The translations under genes were made by a program, and so were the position numbers. Source: Candidatus Delongbacteria bacterium (GTDB lineage Bacteria; UBA4055). Taken from it: 5,042 bases of DNA. The notes beneath the pieces were generated by a model that saw only the letters and a list, made by a program, of their open reading frames with translations, was not told the origin of the DNA and made no database searches. Shown here one piece after another: positions 1 through 5,042 of this stretch (position 1 is its first letter; the number at the start of each line of letters is the position of its first letter). Location of the stretch: NCBI GenBank assembly GCA_013139625.1, contig WTAK01000454.1, positions 1-5,042 of the forward strand, given 5' to 3'.

Positions 1-1890
1 TTCTTTATCCTTATATAGCAGAAATCTTGCACCTGCAAGAGAAAGAAAATTGTTGTTTTGAAAGTTATTAAGATCTTCAGTAAGATTTGTATCATTATTT
101 ACGCCTTGTTCATTGACACCTCTGAACTTTCTATACCATTTAAGTTCATTATCATGGAAACCTTTAACAGTAGTAACTCCATGGATCGGCAGCTGATTAT
201 CTCCGAACATATTAAGATTGAATACCCTGAAATAACCTTCTTTCTTCTCCAATTCTCTCAACTGTTTAGTCAGAGGAATATCCTCAAACTTTATACCTAG
301 ACCATGTTTATCAACTGTCTTAATGAATTTTCTATTGATTCTATACGAATCTATGAAAACCAGAGCAGTAATGATCGTTATAAAAGTTATGAGATTTATA
401 TTCTTTTTCAAGAATAAATAAATTGATAGCCCTGACAACGAGATTAAAAGACTTGAAAATATTATACCTTGACGAATAATACTTAAATAATTTTCATCAG
501 GCATTTTTACAGGTGAGAATATACTTTTATATAGTGACATCAGTCCTGTCAGTGAGAAAGAGAAAATTAGTCCAATAACAAATACTGCCGGAATTATATA
601 TATTAATTTCTTCGATATTCTTTCAGAAACACTCTCATTTGCATCAGTAAAATGATCCACTAATATAGCACTTACGAATGCTAAAACAAACGACAGAATG
701 AAAAGTATCATTCCCTGTCCCCTGAATAGATTCACACCGGGAACGATCTTATAAGCCAGCCAAAATAATGGGGTATGATTTACCAGAGAGTATAATAGTG
801 TGAATAGTCCGAAACTCATGAAAAAGATAACGTCCTTTCTGTGTTTACCTCTGTAGATAAAGATCGCTAATACACTGAGAAATAGAATTATAACACCTGA
901 ATATTCACTGTTAAGCTTGAAAGGATTTCTTCCCCAATATGAATTTGCACCTGAATCAGCTTCTTTCTTATATATTTCATACTCAGCTTGAGTAGTTACA
1001 TTTGTAAAATGTGATAATCTATTTTCACCGCAGAATTCAGGAACGATCAATGAGAAAGCTTCCTCTGGATGCATCCCCCATGAACAAGCATGTTCAAATG
1101 AAGTCTTTGCCTCAGTACCTCTGATAGAGAATTGCTTTGAATAAATATAAGGTGGAATTAATTGAACTGCTCCAATAAATAAAGCTAAAACAATCCCTAA
1201 CCAGAATAATGAGAACTTCTTCGATACAGGTTTGATCTCCTTATTTTCAACATACTCTGACACCAGTTTATACACTGCATAGAAAAATAAGAACCATAAA
1301 GCAAAATATGTAGTCTGAACATGAGATGATAATATCATAAAACCAACTACCGAACCAAAGAATAGCATATCCTTAATTTTATTGTCCCTCAAACCTTTAT
1401 GAAGAAAATTAAATGCTAATGGAAGCAATGCTGCAACATACATCTTTGCATCATGCCCCGGATAAACCAAAGTTACGATCATTGGTGCTGTCATATAAGC
1501 AATTGATCCAAAGATCGCTGAATATTTTTTCAAGCCATAAGTCTTTAGAGCTATGAACATAAATATACCGGATAAGAAAACATGAAGTACAAGCTTCAAG
1601 CCCAACGCCTTGTAAAGAGGTATAAAGAATTTCATGAATGCTGCAGGATAAAAAGTATCACCATGAGTTGCATCTATAAAAGGGATACCGCCTGAGATAA
1701 ATCTATCCCATAAAGGAAATTCCCAGAATTCTTTAAAAAAATCAGCGTATAACTTTCTGAAAAATATACCACTTTCAAGCTGATCAGAGCTAAAAAGAAC
1801 TCCACTTGAAGAAAATAAGAATTCATGAAATATTATTATTGTTACCAATAGGAACAATAAATACGGTATATACTTTTTAAGCTTATCCAT
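1..1890 (-). CDS. YfhO-like polytopic membrane protein, predicted GT-C-type glycosyltransferase (3' end outside window)
   Basis: The first 630 codons are visible and the frame is still open at the window edge. It is probably an integral inner-membrane protein that transfers or helps transfer sugars to a surface glycan; this role is inferred from the family (Bacillus subtilis YfhO works in lipoteichoic acid glycosylation) and the substrate is unknown. A first membrane helix lies at about residues 7-25, then a long outer loop with D36 and a PLWDRFISGGIPF stretch (59-71) typical of the family. About a dozen more hydrophobic segments follow between residues 99 and 514. A large polar loop spans about 251-330, and VPGVNLFRGQGM (383-394) matches the usual LFR-x-x-x-R/M region. 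From about 515 the protein becomes soluble, with FRVFNL (554-559), TTVKGFHDNEL (573-583) and a following N-rich stretch as in Bacteroidota YfhO proteins. The ATG at 1890 is the first codon after an in-frame TAA, so the start cannot lie further upstream. No good Shine-Dalgarno is seen, only a weak TGGG. It lies 28 bases after rho. Family call fairly sure; enzymatic activity unproven. Confidence 0.85.
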   Translation of the reverse strand, partial: MDKLKKYIPYLLFLLVTIIIFHEFLFSSSGVLFSSDQLESGIFFRKLYADFFKEFWEFPLWDRFISGGIPFIDATHGDTFYPAAFMKFFIPLYKALGLKLVLHVFLSGIFMFIALKTYGLKKYSAIFGSIAYMTAPMIVTLVYPGHDAKMYVAALLPLAFNFLHKGLRDNKIKDMLFFGSVVGFMILSSHVQTTYFALWFLFFYAVYKLVSEYVENKEIKPVSKKFSLFWLGIVLALFIGAVQLIPPYIYSKQFSIRGTEAKTSFEHACSWGMHPEEAFSLIVPEFCGENRLSHFTNVTTQAEYEIYKKEADSGANSYWGRNPFKLNSEYSGVIILFLSVLAIFIYRGKHRKDVIFFMSFGLFTLLYSLVNHTPLFWLAYKIVPGVNLFRGQGMILFILSFVLAFVSAILVDHFTDANESVSERISKKLIYIIPAVFVIGLIFSFSLTGLMSLYKSIFSPVKMPDENYLSIIRQGIIFSSLLISLSGLSIYLFLKKNINLITFITIITALVFIDSYRINRKFIKTVDKHGLGIKFEDIPLTKQLRELEKKEGYFRVFNLNMFGDNQLPIHGVTTVKGFHDNELKWYRKFRGVNEQGVNNDTNLTEDLNNFQNNNFLSLAGARFLLYKDKE

Positions 1891-1918
1891 TTAAACCCAT
1901 AATTTATTTAGTTGCCAA

Positions 1919-3217
1919 TTAACGCATTGATCCGCCGGTCATCTCCTTGAAAAGCTCCTCATTACTATCTGTATGTGCCATTTTCTCTTTAACGAATTTC
2001 AATGCTTCAGAGTTCGACATCGGTGCTAAGATCTTTCTTAAGATCCATACTTTATTTAAAGTTGATTTATCCAATAAAAGTTCTTCTTTTCTGGTACCTG
2101 ATTTGTTGATGTCAATAGCTGGATAAATTCTCATTTCAGCCATTCTTCTATCAAGTGTAAGTTCAAGGTTACCTGTACCTTTGAATTCCTCAAAGATAAC
2201 CTCATCCATTCTACTGCCTGTATCTATTAACGCGGTTGCGATTATCGTTAAACTGCCACCGTCTTCAAGATTCCTTGCCGCTCCATAGAATCTTTTTGGT
2301 TCGTAAAGAGCATTTGCATCAACACCACCTGATAATATCCTACCACTATGAGGTGCAACGGCATTATAAGCTCTGGCAAGTCTTGTGATACTATCTAAAA
2401 GAATTACAACATCCTTACCATACTCTACGTCTCTTTTTGCTTTTTCCAGTACCATTCTGGCAACGCTAATATGCTTTTCAGGTTTCTCATCAAATGTAGA
2501 ACTAACAACTTCACCATTGATCGTTCTTTGCATTTCTGTAACTTCTTCAGGTCTTTCGTCGATCAAAAGCATTATTACTTTTGCATTTGGATTGCTTTCA
2601 GCAATAGCATTTGCTACTTGTCTTAGAACAGTTGTCTTACCGGCTTTTGGAGGTGAAACTATCAATGCTCTCTGCCCCTTTCCAATCGGGCAAAACAAGT
2701 CTAATATTCTCAGTGTTTCATTATCTTGTTTAAATTTTTTATTCTCAAGAAGAAATTTTTCCTCAGGATGTAAAGGAGTAAGATTTTCAAACATCAGCCT
2801 TTGCTTAATTGACTCCGGTGGAGCATCATTTACCGAGTCGATCTTCAGCAATGCAAAATATTTTTCTCCGTCCTTTGGAGATCTTATCTGACCTGAAATA
2901 TAATGACCTGTTCTCAGTCCAAATTTCTTAATTTGAGCCGGAGATACATAGATGTCATTCTTTCCCTGTTGGAAATTTGTGTTAGGAGATCTTAGAAATC
3001 CGTACTTGTTGTCTTTGTCTAAATTTACAACTTCTAAAAGTCCATCACCTTCCAGTGTATCCGTTTCTTCTGTGTTTCCTTCGAGAATTTTGAAGATCAA
3101 TTCCTGCTTCAGCATAGTAGCGTAATCATCTATACCGATCTTAATTGCAATCTCAGTTAACTCTCGAACGGTCTTTCCTTTGAGCGTTTTCAAGTCTTGT
3201 TTTGTGTTTTCTTCCAT
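1919..3217 (-). CDS. rho: Transcription termination factor Rho
   Basis: A complete 432-residue hexameric RNA-dependent ATPase/translocase that ends transcription at Rho-dependent sites. A Rho_N helical domain lies at about residues 9-47. The cold-shock-like primary RNA-binding domain lies at about 57-130, with KYGFLRSP (71-78) and [17 protein letters not shown] (88-104). The ATPase core follows: Walker A SPPKAGKT (188-195), catalytic Glu in DERPEE (E221), Walker [17 protein letters not shown] (270-285, D275), Q-loop SGRILSGG (291-298), R-loop KGTGN (346-350) and SGTRKEEL (373-380), whose R376 matches the arginine finger. These sites align with Escherichia coli Rho at a constant offset of 10 residues (E211, D265, R366). 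The Q-loop lysine K283 of E. coli is Arg293 here, a conservative change. Residues that contact bicyclomycin in E. coli look conserved (R222, D275, S276, K346), so sensitivity is plausible but inferred. Length is close to the compact E. coli form (419). The ATG is supported by AAGGGA six bases upstream. The gene starts 19 bases after folC. Confidence 0.98.
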   Translation of the reverse strand: MEENTKQDLKTLKGKTVRELTEIAIKIGIDDYATMLKQELIFKILEGNTEETDTLEGDGLLEVVNLDKDNKYGFLRSPNTNFQQGKNDIYVSPAQIKKFGLRTGHYISGQIRSPKDGEKYFALLKIDSVNDAPPESIKQRLMFENLTPLHPEEKFLLENKKFKQDNETLRILDLFCPIGKGQRALIVSPPKAGKTTVLRQVANAIAESNPNAKVIMLLIDERPEEVTEMQRTINGEVVSSTFDEKPEKHISVARMVLEKAKRDVEYGKDVVILLDSITRLARAYNAVAPHSGRILSGGVDANALYEPKRFYGAARNLEDGGSLTIIATALIDTGSRMDEVIFEEFKGTGNLELTLDRRMAEMRIYPAIDINKSGTRKEELLLDKSTLNKVWILRKILAPMSNSEALKFVKEKMAHTDSNEELFKEMTGGSMR

Positions 3218-3223
3218 AATGTT

Positions 3224-3229
3224 TCCCTT
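3224..3229 (-). promoter_or_regulatory. Ribosome binding site of rho
   Basis: On the minus strand AAGGGA sits six bases before the rho ATG, in the 19-base gap after the folC stop. It is the only clear Shine-Dalgarno-like site among the three starts in the window and supports the ATG at 3217. The upstream frame stays open but offers no ATG, GTG or TTG in this gap. Confidence 0.65.
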
Positions 3230-3236
3230 TTTTATA

Positions 3237-4499
3237 TTATTTTTTATTTTTATAATTTTCTAGAAAGTCTCCTAAGATAAAATGTGATCCTGTTATTAAG
3301 ATCAGATCATTCTCTCTGTAATTCTTTAGAGCTGCTTTGTAGCCATCAACAACATTCTCATAGAAGTTGACACTTTCATCTATATTAAAGTTATTACATA
3401 CATTTTCAATGTCATTAATCGGTAGTATCCTAGGATTATCTGATCCTACGAAATACTTAATTGCTTTAAAAGATAATACCTTTTTGATCGTTCCTGTATG
3501 ATCCTTATCTTTTACCGTACCTGCCACCAAATGAACCCTATCTACTTTGATGTTATCCAGGAATTTCTTCAACTCATTTAATCCCTGAATGTTATGAGCT
3601 GCATCGATCATAATAAAAGGTTCTTTAGATATTGTTTCCATCCTACCTTTTATTACAAAATTCTCTATTGCACTGATCGTTTCTTTTTTCTTTATCGGAA
3701 AGCTTTTCTTCACGATTTTCAAAGCTTTCAATGCTGTACTAAAATTTATCTTTTGATAATTTCCCTGAAGATTGAAATGAGAACTTATCATTTCTTCGTT
3801 AAGAGTGAATTCAACTTTATTACTCTTGAAGCTACATACTTTCTTATCAACCTTATATAGCGGAGCTTTCTTTTTCTTTGCAGTTGAGGTAATAACTTTT
3901 TCTGCTGATAATTTATCAACATTAAAAACTACAGGCATCTCCTCTTTGATTATTCCGGCTTTTTCTCTGGCTATTTCAACTATTGAGTTCCCTAAATGAG
4001 CAGTGTGGTCAAGGTCTATCCCTGTTATCACTGAAAGGATCGGAGTAATAATATTTGTTGAATCCAGTCTTCCTCCAAGTCCGACTTCGATGATCGCTAT
4101 ATCCACTTTCTTTTCAATGAAATACTTAAATGCCATAGCTGTGGAAGCTTCAAAGAAAGTACAATTATATTTCTCAATACCTTCTTTAAGATCATGTATC
4201 AAACTTGAAAGCTCTTCATCACTGATCATTTCCCCATCTATCCTTATTCTCTCATTGAAAGAAACCAGATGTGGCGAAGTGAACAATCCCGTTTTATAAC
4301 CATTTGCCGTAAGGATCTGTGATATCATATTAGATGTTGATCCTTTTCCATTTGTACCTGCAATATGGATAGCTTTTAGTTTATCTATGTCAATATTGCC
4401 ATACTTAAGAAGGTTTTCGATGTTCTCTAAACCCAACTTCATGGCAAACATACCTCTGTCGTAGAGGAATTGCATATCTTTACTTATCTTAACATTCAT
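3237..4499 (-). CDS. folC: Bifunctional dihydrofolate synthase / folylpolyglutamate synthase
   Basis: A complete 420-residue cytoplasmic ATP-dependent ligase of the Mur ligase superfamily. It joins glutamate to dihydropteroate and/or adds further glutamates to reduced folates; whether it does both reactions cannot be told from sequence. The N-terminal ATPase domain has HIAGTNGKGS (45-54, P-loop), TSPHLVSFNERIRIDG (74-89), FEAST (116-120), EVGLGGRLDSTN (138-149), DLDHTAHLG (162-170) and AREKAGIIKE (177-186), whose Lys180 is the expected carbamylated residue that binds metal. A linker with LQGNYQKIN (244-252) leads to the C-terminal glutamate-binding domain with KGRMETI (284-290), DAAHN (299-303), LVAGTVKDKD (324-333) and a closing ITGSHFILGDFL (402-413). 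DAAHNI replaces the common DGAHNP. Length is normal for the family. The ATG at 4499 lies only three bases after the pyrG stop and has no purine-rich Shine-Dalgarno, so translation may be coupled to pyrG. Confidence 0.95.
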   Translation of the reverse strand: MNVKISKDMQFLYDRGMFAMKLGLENIENLLKYGNIDIDKLKAIHIAGTNGKGSTSNMISQILTANGYKTGLFTSPHLVSFNERIRIDGEMISDEELSSLIHDLKEGIEKYNCTFFEASTAMAFKYFIEKKVDIAIIEVGLGGRLDSTNIITPILSVITGIDLDHTAHLGNSIVEIAREKAGIIKEEMPVVFNVDKLSAEKVITSTAKKKKAPLYKVDKKVCSFKSNKVEFTLNEEMISSHFNLQGNYQKINFSTALKALKIVKKSFPIKKKETISAIENFVIKGRMETISKEPFIMIDAAHNIQGLNELKKFLDNIKVDRVHLVAGTVKDKDHTGTIKKVLSFKAIKYFVGSDNPRILPINDIENVCNNFNIDESVNFYENVVDGYKAALKNYRENDLILITGSHFILGDFLENYKNKK

Positions 4500-4505
4500 T
4501 TGTTA
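4499..4505 (-). other. pyrG/folC junction, likely translational coupling
   Basis: On the minus strand the pyrG stop TAA is followed by CAA and then directly by the folC start codon (coordinates run from the stop to the first base of the ATG). The preceding bases inside pyrG lack a G-rich Shine-Dalgarno. Such close spacing without its own binding site suggests that ribosomes finishing pyrG reinitiate on folC. This is inference from spacing only; some bacterial groups rarely use Shine-Dalgarno sites at all. Confidence 0.45.
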
Positions 4506-5042
4506 TTTCTTGAAATTGATCGTAGCTTTAACAAAATCTCTGAATAACGGATGAGGCTTGGTCAGTCTTGACTTCAATTCAGGATGATATTGTACACCAA
4601 CGAACCATGGATGATCCGCCAACTCTATTGTTTCCACTAGACCCAACTCAGGGTTTCTACCTGAAAGTACTAATCCACAATCTTCTAAAGTGTGTATATA
4701 ATCATTGTTAATTTCAAATCTATGTCTGTGCCTCTCTGAGATCATCACTTTTTTATACGCCTTGTATAACTTCGTTGCTTTTTCAACTTCACAAGCAAAA
4801 GCACCTAAACGCATTGTTCCACCTTTTCTCTTGATCTTCTTTTGTTCTGCCATAAGATCTATCACAGGATATTTTAACTTTCTTGCAAATTCAGTACTGT
4901 TAGCATTTTTCATTCCACCAACATTTCTTGCGTATTCAATAACCGCACATTGCATTCCCAAACATATTCCAAAAAAAGGTATATCATTTTCACGAGCATA
5001 TTTAACAGCCAAAAGTTTTCCTTCAATACCTCTATCTCCAAA
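4503..5042 (-). CDS. pyrG: CTP synthase, C-terminal glutamine amidotransferase part (5' end outside window)
   Basis: The last 179 residues of CTP synthase, which aminates UTP to CTP using ATP and ammonia from glutamine, the final step of pyrimidine nucleotide synthesis. The visible part is the class I amidotransferase domain. It opens at the window edge with FGDRGIEGK, part of the conserved G-F-G-x-R-G-x-E-G motif. It continues with GICLGMQ holding the nucleophile Cys (visible residue 27, codon 4962-4964), [29 protein letters not shown], and QYHPELKSR, in which His153 and Glu155 complete the catalytic triad. The segment before GGTMRLG is short, more like the Bacillus than the E. coli form. 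The missing N-terminal synthase domain should lie to the right of the window, since family members have about 530-550 residues. An in-frame TTG at 5012 is not the start, because conserved sequence continues upstream of it. It leads the visible operon, three bases before folC. Confidence 0.97.
   Translation of the reverse strand, partial: FGDRGIEGKLLAVKYARENDIPFFGICLGMQCAVIEYARNVGGMKNANSTEFARKLKYPVIDLMAEQKKIKRKGGTMRLGAFACEVEKATKLYKAYKKVMISERHRHRFEINNDYIHTLEDCGLVLSGRNPELGLVETIELADHPWFVGVQYHPELKSRLTKPHPLFRDFVKATINFKK

Noticed and set aside
58..300. Open frame of 80 codons on the plus strand
   Set aside because: It is antisense to the soluble C-terminal part of the YfhO-like protein, whose minus-strand frame runs open with recognisable family motifs.
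1883..1900. ATG at 1900 as an upstream start for the membrane protein
   Set aside because: It is in another frame and meets TAA after five codons. The frame of the real gene has a TAA directly before its ATG at 1890.
2385..2891. Open frame of 168 codons on the plus strand
   Set aside because: It lies wholly antisense to the conserved ATPase core of rho and its translation resembles no protein I recognise. It is a shadow of the real gene.
3231..3250. T-rich run at the folC/rho junction as a terminator
   Set aside because: The T run is on the plus strand, while both genes are transcribed from the minus strand, where it reads as A-rich. No hairpin flanks it.
3594..4299. Three plus-strand open frames (3594-3860, 3805-3999, 4003-4299)
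   Set aside because: All are antisense to folC, which has intact family motifs across the same bases. No independent coding signal is visible.
5010..5012. TTG as a possible start of the rightmost gene
   Set aside because: The reading frame continues to the window edge with the conserved FGDRGIEGK motif of CTP synthase, so the gene is a cut-off pyrG rather than a standalone amidotransferase.

Overview
The window is about 5 kb of AT-rich bacterial DNA (GC roughly one third, by eye). It is almost wholly coding, and every gene lies on the minus strand. In transcription order, right to left, it holds the C-terminal part of CTP synthase (pyrG, 5' end outside the window), folC, rho, and the first 630 codons of a large polytopic membrane protein of the YfhO-like, GT-C-type glycosyltransferase group (3' end outside the window). 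The gaps are 3, 19 and 28 bases. I see no promoter, hairpin terminator, RNA gene, repeat array, CRISPR or mobile element, so the four genes look like part of one operon. All three visible stop codons are TAA.

The organism cannot be named from this sequence alone. A YfhO-like protein with a long extracytoplasmic loop and a soluble C-terminal part is common in the Bacteroidota/FCB group, and low GC fits several of its lineages. Rho here is compact (432 residues) and lacks the long N-terminal insertion typical of Bacteroides-type Rho. This points away from a typical Bacteroidota and perhaps to another, less studied AT-rich lineage; that is inference.

Three genes are housekeeping: PyrG makes CTP from UTP and glutamine, FolC makes and polyglutamylates folates, and Rho terminates transcription. 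All visible catalytic motifs are intact. The fourth gene probably acts in cell-surface glycan assembly at the membrane, but its substrate cannot be read from sequence. The genes share no obvious pathway; growth-linked co-expression is the simplest reading.

I found no convincing undescribed system. The points most worth a second look are an apparent excess of GATC sites, the placement of a surface-glycan-type membrane protein directly behind rho, and a variant FolC C-domain motif.
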